From the NCBI GenBank assembly GCA_965243565.1, contig OZ251571.1:1302001-1366000 (forward strand): a stretch of 64,000 bases of DNA. The letters run 5' to 3'. The stretch's first letter is position 1, and each line of letters opens with the position of its first letter. Positions 1-8,143 of this stretch are shown here, in pieces. This DNA comes from CBDEVH01 sp965243565 (lineage in GTDB: Bacteria; Pseudomonadota; Gammaproteobacteria; Tethybacterales; Persebacteraceae). A program made the position numbers and the translations under genes. The notes below the pieces were generated by a model. That model ran no database searches, was not told the DNA's origin, and saw nothing but the letters and a program-made list of their open reading frames with translations.

Positions 1-508
1 ACGCTGCAAATAATGCACCTGTTATAAATCCAACGATGCCAAACAACGGAACACTGTTGCCCTGCCCCATACCAACAATAGACCCACTGGTACAAGCACC
101 GCTTAACTGCATACCAATACCAAACAGTATTGCCCCAATAACAATCGCCAAGGTCAGCGGACGAACATTGGCAACGGCGTACATCTGCCCATCAAATTCA
201 ATGCTGGTTAATATAAAAAAGGGCGTTAAGGTCAATAGTATCCATAGCATTTGTGCTTGCATACCTAGCATGTTACGTTGCGTAATTGTTACACGCCATG
301 TATAACTAAAACCAAATTTACTCCGAAAAAAAACACAGCCAATTGCCATAGCAGTTAGCCCAGTTAAAGCAATACGCCAACCTTGCTCACTTTGCAAAAA
401 CAATACATAAGCGGCGGCGGCTATAACGATGATAATTATTTTTACAAGCGTGCGGCTGCAAAAAGTATGTTTATCGGGCTGTTTTATTATTTTTTCTATG
501 GCTTCCAT
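1..508 (-). CDS. YeeE/YedE-family membrane transporter, N-terminal part (runs off window)
   Basis: This is an open frame on the minus strand from an ATG at 508 to the window edge, 169 codons visible. The first 20 residues are polar. Hydrophobic segments follow (IIIIVIAAAAYVLFL, then ALTGLTAMAIGCVFF). A conserved loop, LSGACTSGSIVGMGQGNSV, matches the Cys/Gly-rich signature of YeeE/YedE (TsuA-like) proteins, several of which import thiosulfate or sulfur compounds. The C-terminal half lies outside the window, so the substrate cannot be judged. It lies 40 nt downstream of ltaE on the same strand and may share its transcript. The family call rests on the loop motif and the membrane pattern. Confidence 0.72.
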   Translation of the reverse strand, partial: MEAIEKIIKQPDKHTFCSRTLVKIIIIVIAAAAYVLFLQSEQGWRIALTGLTAMAIGCVFFRSKFGFSYTWRVTITQRNMLGMQAQMLWILLTLTPFFILTSIEFDGQMYAVANVRPLTLAIVIGAILFGIGMQLSGACTSGSIVGMGQGNSVPLFGIVGFITGALFAA

Positions 509-548
509 AATAGTTTGTATGTAATTTTTGGCAGAAAAAGTCTCTCCA

Positions 549-1622
549 TTATTTTTTAAAAAATGTAGATAAGTGCTTTATAAATACATTGATAGCATTG
601 TCGTCAATGTCCAAATGCGTGACCAAACGTATTTGTTTTTCACCACCACCTAATAAAATCCCTTGTTGTCGCATGTATTGATATAATTTATTGCCAATGT
701 CGGCATCTTTTGCAAAAGGCAATTGCATAAATACCATGTTGGTTTCTACCAAATCTGTATCAACTATTATCTCGGGCACGGTTGCCAATTGTTCGGCTAA
801 TCGCAGTGCTCGTTGATGATCGTCTTGTAGCCGTTGGACATGATTGTCCAATGCATAAAGCCCTGCTGCCGCCAACACGCCAGCTTGTCGCATACCACCG
901 CCCAACATTTTACGCCAGCGTTTTGCACGATAAATAAATTTGGCATCGCCCACCAATACCGATCCTGCTGGTGCACCCAAACCTTTGGATAGACACAAAG
1001 AAACGCTATCGACAGAATGCACAATATTAGCCGCAGCAACATTTAGTTTGGTGGCGGCGTTCATCAGTCTCGCACCATCTAAATGCACCAATAACCCATG
1101 CTTACGCGCTTGTGCTGCACAAGCGTTAATTTGATTAACACTTTGTACACAACCCGATACCGTGTTTTCTAATGTTAATAAACGGCTTATCGGATAATGA
1201 AAATCATCGGGTTTTACTGTGCGGTTAATTTCCTCTATTGACAATGCGCCTTTTTTGTCCGTTGACATCGGAGCAAAAACCAAACCACCCAATACAGACG
1301 CTCCCCCTGCTTCGTCAATAAATATATGGTAGGCATCACCGGTTAGTATTTCTTCGCCACGCTGACAATGTGCAAGCATGGCACATAAATTGCTTTGGGT
1401 GCCGCTGCTAACAAATAAGCCTGCTTCTTTTTCAAGCAACTTGGCTGTTTGTGCTTGTAACTGGTTTACCATTGGGTCATCGTCATACACATCATCACCT
1501 ACTTGGGCGGATGCCATTGCCGCCCGCATTGCTGCTGTTGGGCGTGTAACGGTATCGCTACGAAAGTCGATAAAGTCTGATTGGGATAATGTTTTTTGCG
1601 TTAAATAGGGAGAATCGTGCAT
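549..1622 (-). CDS. ltaE: Low-specificity L-threonine aldolase (PLP-dependent)
   Basis: The 357-aa product cleaves L-threonine or L-allo-threonine to glycine and acetaldehyde in the cytoplasm. It opens with the family's IDFRSDTVTRPT motif, preceded by about 17 extra residues. GDDVYDDDP and the PLP-lysine region CLSKGLGAPAGSVLVG follow, and the order matches fold-type I aldolases of the beta-eliminating lyase family. The family is usually about 335-345 aa, so the start may be slightly extended; however, AAGGAC lies a few bases upstream of the ATG at 1622 and supports it. The moaE-rnf genes diverge from it across a 130-bp gap. It precedes the YeeE-type gene on the same strand. Confidence 0.93.
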   Translation of the reverse strand: MHDSPYLTQKTLSQSDFIDFRSDTVTRPTAAMRAAMASAQVGDDVYDDDPMVNQLQAQTAKLLEKEAGLFVSSGTQSNLCAMLAHCQRGEEILTGDAYHIFIDEAGGASVLGGLVFAPMSTDKKGALSIEEINRTVKPDDFHYPISRLLTLENTVSGCVQSVNQINACAAQARKHGLLVHLDGARLMNAATKLNVAAANIVHSVDSVSLCLSKGLGAPAGSVLVGDAKFIYRAKRWRKMLGGGMRQAGVLAAAGLYALDNHVQRLQDDHQRALRLAEQLATVPEIIVDTDLVETNMVFMQLPFAKDADIGNKLYQYMRQQGILLGGGEKQIRLVTHLDIDDNAINVFIKHLSTFFKK

Positions 1623-1699
1623 TGAAAGTCCTTGTTAAAATGAAGCGTATAAAATAGTATTGGCTAGACATTGTGTGTTTTTATGACACTCATCTATTG

Positions 1700-1740
1700 T
1701 ACTGTATTACTAAGTTTAAAAGATTGCGATTAATACAGTA
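1700..1740. repeat. Inverted repeat upstream of moaE
   Basis: Two perfect 10-base arms, TACTGTATTA (1700-1709) and TAATACAGTA (1731-1740), are separated by 21 bases. They lie in the divergent ltaE/moaE gap, and the right arm ends 12 bases before the moaE ATG. This could be a dyad operator or an RNA hairpin in the moaE leader. No protein or ligand can be assigned. Confidence 0.45.
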
Positions 1741-1752
1741 GACTCATACGCT

Positions 1753-2238
1753 ATGACAGTGAATGAATCTTTGTTTTCAATCAGCGTACAAAATAATACG
1801 ATTGACATTGCCCATGAAATACAATGCTTGAGCGATATTGATAATATGGGTGCATTGGTAACGTTTAGCGGTTTTGTTCGGCATGATGATGGCGTTTGCG
1901 CAATGGAAATAGAACATTACCCCGCTATGACACAAACGGCGTTAGAAGATATTAGCAAGCAGGCAATAACGCGCTGGCGTTTGGAATATGTGCGTGTTGT
2001 CCATCGCTATGGAACACTGCTCGCAAAAGAGCCCATTGTTTTTGTTGCGACAGTTGCAGCACATCGTGCCGATGCTTTTTTGGCAAATACTTTTATTATG
2101 GATTTTTTAAAAAGCCGCGCTCCTTTTTGGAAAAAAGAATTTTTGCAAAGTAACGCCCCCAAACCGACTAAAACCGCACGTTGGGTTAATGCCAAAGAAG
2201 AAGACGAATCGGCACTGCGTCAATGGCACCATGAGTGA
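1753..2238 (+). CDS. moaE: Molybdopterin synthase catalytic subunit MoaE
   Basis: This 161-aa protein is the large subunit of molybdopterin synthase, which uses MoaD thiocarboxylate to add the dithiolene sulfurs to cyclic pyranopterin monophosphate. Family marks visible here are GALVTFSGFVRHDD, IEHYPAM, VVHRYG and the active-site stretch FLKSRAPFWKKE (about residues 117-128) with its catalytic lysines. Length is close to the usual 150. No moaD, moaA or moaC is nearby, so the partners must be encoded elsewhere. The gene overlaps the rnfA start by 8 nt, which suggests translational coupling and one transcript. An inverted repeat lies just upstream. Confidence 0.93.
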   Translation: MTVNESLFSISVQNNTIDIAHEIQCLSDIDNMGALVTFSGFVRHDDGVCAMEIEHYPAMTQTALEDISKQAITRWRLEYVRVVHRYGTLLAKEPIVFVATVAAHRADAFLANTFIMDFLKSRAPFWKKEFLQSNAPKPTKTARWVNAKEEDESALRQWHHE

Positions 2239-2800
2239 TGTTTTTTTACTGATTATAGCGACTGCTGTCGCAGATAATATTATTTTAACGTCGATGCTCG
2301 GTTTGTGCCCTTTTATTAGTTTATCCAAACAAATGCCAATAGCGGTGGGGGTGGGGGTTGTCACAACATTTGTATTGGCGTTGTCATGTGCCATCGCTTG
2401 GGGGATTCATCAACTACTACCCACTGCATTGGCCCCTATCTTGCCTTTGTTATTAATCACCGTTATTGCTTGTATTGTGCAAATTACCGAATTACTAATG
2501 CGCTTATACACGCCAAAACAACACCGCTTATTGGGCGTATTCTTACCGTTAATTGCCACTAATTGTGCGGTATTGGGCAGTGTTTTATTAATACTACGAC
2601 AAGACCCACCGCATTCATTGCTTAGTGCCACCATTGCCGGGGCAGGGTATGGTTTAGGATTTTTGGCGGCTATTGTTTGTTTAAATGGATTACGCTCAAG
2701 AATAATCAATAATGCTATCCCACCAGCATTAAGAGGCACCCCTATTTTAATGATCAATGCGGGTATTATGGCACTGACTTTTTCGGCTTTTGCCAGCTGA
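2231..2800 (+). CDS. rnfA: Electron transport complex subunit RnfA/RsxA
   Basis: The 189-aa inner-membrane protein has about six hydrophobic helices. It starts MSDVFLLIIATAVADNI, a clear match to RnfA/RsxA (193 aa in E. coli). The conserved tail INNAIPPALRGTPILMI is also present. An ATG at 2231 overlapping the moaE stop is chosen over an upstream in-frame non-family start. Rnf complexes couple ferredoxin/NADH electron transfer to ion movement, and Rsx versions reduce SoxR. Here only A, B and C are present together. Confidence 0.92.
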   Translation: MSDVFLLIIATAVADNIILTSMLGLCPFISLSKQMPIAVGVGVVTTFVLALSCAIAWGIHQLLPTALAPILPLLLITVIACIVQITELLMRLYTPKQHRLLGVFLPLIATNCAVLGSVLLILRQDPPHSLLSATIAGAGYGLGFLAAIVCLNGLRSRIINNAIPPALRGTPILMINAGIMALTFSAFAS

Positions 2801-2810
2801 TAATAATACG

Positions 2811-3311
2811 ATGATAGCAGGGATATTATGTGTTATTTTAGTGGGTGCATTGTTTGGGCTTGCCATCCAAAAAATAAACGACAAAGCCAGTGTCCAATCA
2901 TCTTCAAAAACAAAATTAATCAATGAGGTCAATGCTTTGCTGCCGCAATTACAATGCGGTAAATGCAATTATCCCGGGTGTCTGCCTTATGCCGAAGCGA
3001 TTATTGTACAACATGCACGTATTGATTTATGCCCACCGGGGGGCGAAGCAACACTTAAACAACTGGCGGATTTTTTACAAACCGAACCACCAGAAACCCT
3101 TCCGTTTGCAACACATGCCCAAAAAGAAATCGCCTTTATTGATTCCGCATCGTGTATTGGTTGTACTCTTTGCTTGCCAGTCTGCCCAACCGATGCCATT
3201 GTCGGTAGCCAACGTCATTTGCATCATATTATCGATTCTTATTGTGTGGGCTGCGGTTTGTGTGTTGACCCTTGTCCGGTTAATTGTATTGATATGCGCC
3301 CTGCTTCATGA
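2811..3311 (+). CDS. rnfB: Electron transport complex iron-sulfur subunit RnfB/RsxB
   Basis: The 166-aa protein has an N-terminal membrane anchor (IAGILCVILVGALFGLAI). A 4Fe-4S module follows, with CGKCNYPGC and a later Cys in DLCPPGG, then two ferredoxin-type clusters, CIGCTLCLPVCP and CVGCGLCVDPCP. All cluster cysteines look intact. The ATG at 2811 is preferred; a TTG at 2790 inside rnfA would add seven residues before the anchor. Neither start has a strong ribosome site. The gene follows rnfA by 10 nt and overlaps rnfC by 4 nt. Confidence 0.92.
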   Translation: MIAGILCVILVGALFGLAIQKINDKASVQSSSKTKLINEVNALLPQLQCGKCNYPGCLPYAEAIIVQHARIDLCPPGGEATLKQLADFLQTEPPETLPFATHAQKEIAFIDSASCIGCTLCLPVCPTDAIVGSQRHLHHIIDSYCVGCGLCVDPCPVNCIDMRPAS

Positions 3312-4615
3312 CACTACTCACACTCCCCTATCCACCATTGTTGGCGTTTCCTTTAATTAATAATACGGCACAAGTCACCATTGGCGATACCGTTACAGCA
3401 GGGCAAGTGCTCGCTTACGGCAATCTCTTAGGAGTGGATACAATTTGCTCGGTTAATGGCACCGTCATCGGCATTGAGACAATGACTATTGCCAGTGATG
3501 AAGCTGTAGCGGCTCGGTGTATTGTTATAAAAACAGCAAACGATACGCCGACCATTGAACAAAAAAAATCATTTAATATCAACGACACCACTGTTGTTAA
3601 TGTACTTAAACGAGCTGGTATTGTCGGCTTAGGTGGTGGGGCTTTTCCTGCATGGCGTAAATGGCGGCAAAACCTCAAGGCGGTTATTATCAACGGTTTA
3701 CAAACCGATCCACGAATTTCTGCCGACCAAGCATTATTGGAATCAGTCTATCAAGCAAAGGTAAAATCGGGGGCTGATTTAATGACTGTCTTTCAGACCA
3801 TTGCCAACGCCTTTAATGCCCCTATAACCGTTGCTTTACGCGATGACTTTCAGCCACAATGGCAACACCCGATGATACAACGCATACAAGCCCGCTATGC
3901 CGATGGCAACGAGCGATTACTTATTAAAAAATTATTGGGCATTTCGATTGACGACTCTCAAGCAACAGCAGATGTTGGTGTGGTTACTTTTAATATTGCC
4001 ACCGCATTGGCAATTGTTGCTGCACTGTCAAAGCACCAAGCTTTATCGCACCGCATTGTTACCGTTGTCTCATCGCCACAAAAAACGCATAATATAGTAC
4101 TGCCTTTGGGTGCGCTTGTGTCGGATGTACAGCAGTTTTTAGGGCTTTGTCCAACCCAAACAAAATGGTTTGTTGGCGATGCAAGCGATGTCATTACCAA
4201 TGATGCTGTTATTCATGCACAAACCACAATATTGTCCGCCACGCCTTTTGATTTTTACAATGTCGATGCCAATGCTTGTATTCGTTGCGGTCATTGTACA
4301 TCCGTGTGTCCTAGCCAACTAGCACCGTGGAATTTATACCATTTAGCACAAAACAATCAAAGCGCATCGTTGGAAAAATCGCGGCTCAATGATTGTTTGC
4401 TCTGTCGCCGTTGCGATGAAGTATGCCCTAGCCATATTCCATTAACATCGACATTTAAAGCACAAAAACGCATACTAAAACAAACCGAAGCCCAACAAAC
4501 ACAACAACAGCAATGGCAAACGCGTTTTGATGAACACAGTGCCCGTTTATTACAAAAAAAGAATAAAAATTGGGCAAAACGAGATGCTTTAAAATCACTC
4601 TTGCAAAATTCATAA
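3308..4615 (+). CDS. rnfC: Divergent RnfC-like iron-sulfur subunit
   Basis: The 435-aa protein occupies the rnfC position and keeps its architecture: an N-terminal biotinyl-like/SLBB-type region, a Nqo1-like middle, and two 4Fe-4S motifs near the C-terminus (CIRCGHCTSVCP from about residue 324, CLLCRRCDEVCP from about 363). The C-terminal tail is Lys/Gln-rich as in RnfC. The start lacks the usual GG(I/V)HPPE-like entry. The nucleotide-binding region is altered: GLGGAGFPTG is GLGGGAFPAW (about 107-116), and the near-invariant NAAECEPY is NGLQTDPR (about 129). The Fe-S arms thus look functional while FMN/NADH binding is doubtful. argB follows, and no rnfD, rnfG or rnfE is seen. Confidence 0.82.
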   Translation: MTLLTLPYPPLLAFPLINNTAQVTIGDTVTAGQVLAYGNLLGVDTICSVNGTVIGIETMTIASDEAVAARCIVIKTANDTPTIEQKKSFNINDTTVVNVLKRAGIVGLGGGAFPAWRKWRQNLKAVIINGLQTDPRISADQALLESVYQAKVKSGADLMTVFQTIANAFNAPITVALRDDFQPQWQHPMIQRIQARYADGNERLLIKKLLGISIDDSQATADVGVVTFNIATALAIVAALSKHQALSHRIVTVVSSPQKTHNIVLPLGALVSDVQQFLGLCPTQTKWFVGDASDVITNDAVIHAQTTILSATPFDFYNVDANACIRCGHCTSVCPSQLAPWNLYHLAQNNQSASLEKSRLNDCLLCRRCDEVCPSHIPLTSTFKAQKRILKQTEAQQTQQQQWQTRFDEHSARLLQKKNKNWAKRDALKSLLQNS

Positions 4616-4628
4616 TATAATCACACCA

Positions 4629-5501
4629 ATGAATAATCAATTAAAAGTAACTATTCTTGCCGATGCACTTAATTATGTTAAACGGTATGCTGGACGCACC
4701 ATCGTTATTAAATATGGGGGCAACGCCATGATTGACAAAGAACTGGAAAAACGTTTTGCAAACGACCTCGCTTTGCTAACATTGGTAGGCGTTCGCCCCG
4801 TTATCGTTCATGGTGGCGGACCGCATATTAATGCAAACTTAGCTGCGTTAAAAATTGAAAGCCATTTTATCAATGGCTTGCGTTATACCGATAGTGCAAC
4901 CATGAAAGTTGTCGAGCAGGTTTTAGGTGGTGAAGTTAATCAACAAGTCGTGCGTAATATTAACCGCCACGGTGCTCGTGCTGTTGGACTTACTGGCAAA
5001 GACGATGGTTTTATTGTTGCTCGTAAATTTCAACCTCAAGATGACAATGGCAATTTAATTGATATTGGGCAAGTCGGTGAAATCACCCATATCAAAAAAG
5101 AAGTCATCGAACTACTACAACAAGCCGGTATCATCCCTGTTATTGCACCGGTTGCTTATGATGAAAACGGTGACGCATTAAATATTAATGCCGATACCGC
5201 TGCTGCCGAAATTGCCATTGCTTTATCTGCCGAAGCCTTGTTTTTGCTTACCAACACTCCCGGCATTTTAGATGATAATAACACTTTAATCACACATCTT
5301 AAAACATCACAAGTCAATGAGATGATTGACCAACGAGTTATTAAAGGCGGCATGAAACCTAAAATTGATTGCGCTATTCATGCCGTACAAAATGGCGTTA
5401 AATCATGTCAAATTATCGATGGTCGCCTACCACATGCATTACTACTTGAACTATTTACCGATGAAGGAGCAGGCACTTTTATAGAAGACGATACTCCGTG
5501 A
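4629..5501 (+). CDS. argB: Acetylglutamate kinase
   Basis: The 290-aa kinase phosphorylates N-acetyl-L-glutamate, the second step of arginine synthesis. Amino-acid-kinase marks are VIKYGGNAM (about residues 26-34), VIVHGGGPHIN, and NINADTAAAEIA near residue 180, followed by LTNTPGIL and KGGMKPKI. Length is typical of the 290-300-aa class. It lies 13 nt after rnfC and shares a 4-nt GTGA overlap with the next gene, so it is probably co-transcribed with both. No other arginine gene is nearby. Confidence 0.95.
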   Translation: MNNQLKVTILADALNYVKRYAGRTIVIKYGGNAMIDKELEKRFANDLALLTLVGVRPVIVHGGGPHINANLAALKIESHFINGLRYTDSATMKVVEQVLGGEVNQQVVRNINRHGARAVGLTGKDDGFIVARKFQPQDDNGNLIDIGQVGEITHIKKEVIELLQQAGIIPVIAPVAYDENGDALNINADTAAAEIAIALSAEALFLLTNTPGILDDNNTLITHLKTSQVNEMIDQRVIKGGMKPKIDCAIHAVQNGVKSCQIIDGRLPHALLLELFTDEGAGTFIEDDTP

Positions 5502-6889
5502 AAAATGTACTAAGAATATACGCTGATAAGCGTATGGCTAAAATTTTATTCCTCGGGTTTATCAGCGGTTTTCCTTGGGTATTAATTGCTTCAATGCTAT
5601 CGCTATGGCTTAAAGAAGAAGGCATATCACGCACAGGCATTGGCCTGTTTAGTTTGTTATTTGGTGTTTATGCTGTTAATGCGTTGTGGGCACCGCTAAT
5701 AGACAAAATTAATATCCCCTTTCTAGCAGCGCGTTTTGGCAAACGATGTGCATGGATTTTACTCATGCAATCAATCATCGCATTGGCAATGGTTGGCATG
5801 TTCTTTTTGCCCGGAGCACAGGGATATGCGTGGTGGATTGCATTATTTGCATTTATCATTGCCTTGGCAAGTGCAACGCAAGACATTGGCATTGACGCCA
5901 TTCGTATTGAAATGTTTGCTGAACACGAGCCTGAAAAAATTGGTGGTGGCTCGGCAATGGCAACCTCAGGTTGGTGGATAGGCTTTGGTGGTAGCAAGGT
6001 AATCGCACTGCCATTGGTCCAAGCACTACAAATGGCAGGCGTTACTAATGCATGGCAAGCAGGGTATCTATCATTGGTTATCATTGTGGTGCTGTGCATG
6101 TTTGGCGTTATGCGCTTTATTCCATCTGTTACTGACAACGCAACAAGCGACAAAACAAACAAACCAGAAGAAAAAAGCAAGTCAATTAAACAAATAATAA
6201 TGACTCCATGGAGACTCTATACCGAACCATTATTGGCGTTTTTTAATAAATTTGCACTTAAACCTGCATTAATGTTGTTGTTTTTTATCGTGTTTTTTAA
6301 AATCGGTGAGGCATTTCTGGGGCGAATGTCGGTTATTTTTTATAAAGAAATCGGTTTTTCTATAAGCGAAATCGCACTACTATCAGGCGGTTTGGGCACT
6401 ATAACCGTTTGTGTGTTTGCCATCTTTGGCAGTTTTTTTAATGCCAAATACGGTTTAATGAAAGGTATTATTTTGGGCGGTGTTGGTATGGCTCTAACCA
6501 ATTTATTATTTGCCGCCCTCGCCTATTATCCCGAAAAATGGTTGTTTGTTACAACAGTAGTAGCTGACCAATTTACCACAGCAGTATCAACCGTTGCCTT
6601 TGTTGCGTTTATATCGCAGCTGTGCGACCGCCGTTTTACGGCTACCCACTACGCCGCTCTTGCCTCATTGGGTAATTTATCACGTACACTTTTCGCAGCA
6701 AGCAGTGGCGCTTTGGTGGACGGACTAGAAAAAGCAACAGGGGCAAGCGAAGCCACTGGTTTTGCCGATGCATGGGCATTGTTTTTTGTTATCACCGTGC
6801 TCATGGTACTGCCCAGCTTATTTATTATTTATTGTTTACGCCCATACCTTGCTCCTTTAATGCAAGGTATTAAAACAAAACTACTATAA
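5498..6889 (+). CDS. ampG: AmpG-like muropeptide permease (MFS)
   Basis: This 463-aa protein has 12 or more hydrophobic segments in the inner membrane. The AmpG signature is near the start: FLGFISGFPWVLI, then LWLKEEGISRTGIGLFS and WAPLIDKI. AmpG imports GlcNAc-anhydroMurNAc peptides released during wall turnover. The start codon is GTG at 5498, overlapping argB by four bases (GTGA). A polar loop rich in Lys/Ser/Asn (about residues 205-228) separates the two halves. The window also holds amgK and murU, which act on the recycled amino sugar. The AmpG superfamily assignment is secure; the exact substrate is inferred. Confidence 0.85.
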   Translation: MKNVLRIYADKRMAKILFLGFISGFPWVLIASMLSLWLKEEGISRTGIGLFSLLFGVYAVNALWAPLIDKINIPFLAARFGKRCAWILLMQSIIALAMVGMFFLPGAQGYAWWIALFAFIIALASATQDIGIDAIRIEMFAEHEPEKIGGGSAMATSGWWIGFGGSKVIALPLVQALQMAGVTNAWQAGYLSLVIIVVLCMFGVMRFIPSVTDNATSDKTNKPEEKSKSIKQIIMTPWRLYTEPLLAFFNKFALKPALMLLFFIVFFKIGEAFLGRMSVIFYKEIGFSISEIALLSGGLGTITVCVFAIFGSFFNAKYGLMKGIILGGVGMALTNLLFAALAYYPEKWLFVTTVVADQFTTAVSTVAFVAFISQLCDRRFTATHYAALASLGNLSRTLFAASSGALVDGLEKATGASEATGFADAWALFFVITVLMVLPSLFIIYCLRPYLAPLMQGIKTKLL

Positions 6890-6896
6890 TCACACA

Positions 6897-8138
6897 ATGC
6901 TAAATTTTAATCATACTTTTTCTCTTGAGTCTATCCACAAAAATATTAAATTTGCTTTTTGCTTGATTTTAAGTTTTGTACTAATCGGGTGTACATCACA
7001 ATCAATTGAGTTAGAGGCAATCGAAGCGCGGACGGCATCGGATAAAACGTCTCAAATGAACAAAGAACAATTAAACATTATTAAAAAATCAAAGCAACTG
7101 CATGCTGAATTTATAAAAAAAGGGTTGTTATGGGACAAAGCAGCGTCCAATGCGTATCTTAATAAAATTGCAACTCATATTCTAACCACTGCCAAATTGC
7201 CTACTGATTCTTACCGCTTTTATATTATACGAAATGCAATTCCAAATGCATTTACAACAGGCGCTGGCAATATTTATATTCATACTGGTTTATTGGCTTT
7301 GCTCGAAAACGAAGCACAATTTGCTTATTTACTGTCACATGAAATTGCCCATGTTGAAAACGAAGACGCACTGCGATCTTACTACGCGCTAAATAATGCC
7401 AAAGACAGTGAGTTTATTCTTGGATTGGTTGTTGGCGGATTGGGCAGTGCTATTAGTTATGCAGGTTTTTTTGAATTTTCACGAGCACAGGAAGAAAAAG
7501 CCGATATTGATGCCTTTACTTGGATTTTAAAAACTGATTATGATATAAATGAAGCCCCTAAACTTTTTTCTCAAATGCGCACTATTGATAATAGTGGCCC
7601 TTCTATTTATTCCTCTCACCCACAGTTAATAGCCAGAGAAAATTACGTCAAAGATTTAGTTACTGCCAATGCTGAGCATGGTGGCACTAAAATTGCAAAA
7701 GATAACTTTAATGGCTTGAAACAACTTATTCTAGAAGATGTTATAAAGTCAGCTTTTAATAAAAAACTATACTTGCTTGGGCGTGAATTTGCCCAAGCAC
7801 ATAATATGCAACTTTATACTGCTGAGGCTTTTCGTTTAGCCGCTGATAATCCACTAATGGTAAGCAATGAAGCGGATGGACGACAGATATCAGGCGCTAT
7901 TGATGGCATCATTCCGAGCGATGATACTTTTTCTAATATTAATCGCGAAAAAGCCAAAGAAATTTTTCAAAAAGAATTAGACGATGGTAATACAAAAGCG
8001 TTGAGAGGCATGGGTTTGCTACTCGTTGCTGAGGGTAAAAAAGAAGAAGGTGTCATCCTTTTAAAAGATTATTTGCTAGAATATTATAATGCGCACGATA
8101 AGCGTTATATCAATTCCATTATAAAATCAACTCAATAA
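6897..8138 (+). CDS. M48-family metallopeptidase lipoprotein (BepA/LoiP-like)
   Basis: The 413-aa product has a signal peptide ending in a lipobox (VLIGC), so it is probably a lipid-anchored periplasmic protease. The zinc motif HEIAH is at residues 148-152, and the third ligand region QEEKADIDAF comes about 50 residues later, as in M48 peptidases. SSHPQLIARE matches the downstream conserved S-H-P. Relatives such as BepA and LoiP act in outer-membrane protein quality control. The C-terminal 150 residues hold a short helical repeat-like region (GNTKALRGMGLLLVAEGKK). It is 7 nt after ampG and 5 nt before the next lipoprotein gene, so the pair is probably co-expressed. Confidence 0.86.
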   Translation: MLNFNHTFSLESIHKNIKFAFCLILSFVLIGCTSQSIELEAIEARTASDKTSQMNKEQLNIIKKSKQLHAEFIKKGLLWDKAASNAYLNKIATHILTTAKLPTDSYRFYIIRNAIPNAFTTGAGNIYIHTGLLALLENEAQFAYLLSHEIAHVENEDALRSYYALNNAKDSEFILGLVVGGLGSAISYAGFFEFSRAQEEKADIDAFTWILKTDYDINEAPKLFSQMRTIDNSGPSIYSSHPQLIARENYVKDLVTANAEHGGTKIAKDNFNGLKQLILEDVIKSAFNKKLYLLGREFAQAHNMQLYTAEAFRLAADNPLMVSNEADGRQISGAIDGIIPSDDTFSNINREKAKEIFQKELDDGNTKALRGMGLLLVAEGKKEEGVILLKDYLLEYYNAHDKRYINSIIKSTQ

Positions 8139-8143
8139 ATATT

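Noticed and set aside
36..305. Plus-strand open frame of 89 codons at the window start
   Set aside because: It lies inside the YeeE/YedE-type gene on the other strand, which has a real membrane-protein pattern and family motif; the plus frame is a shadow.
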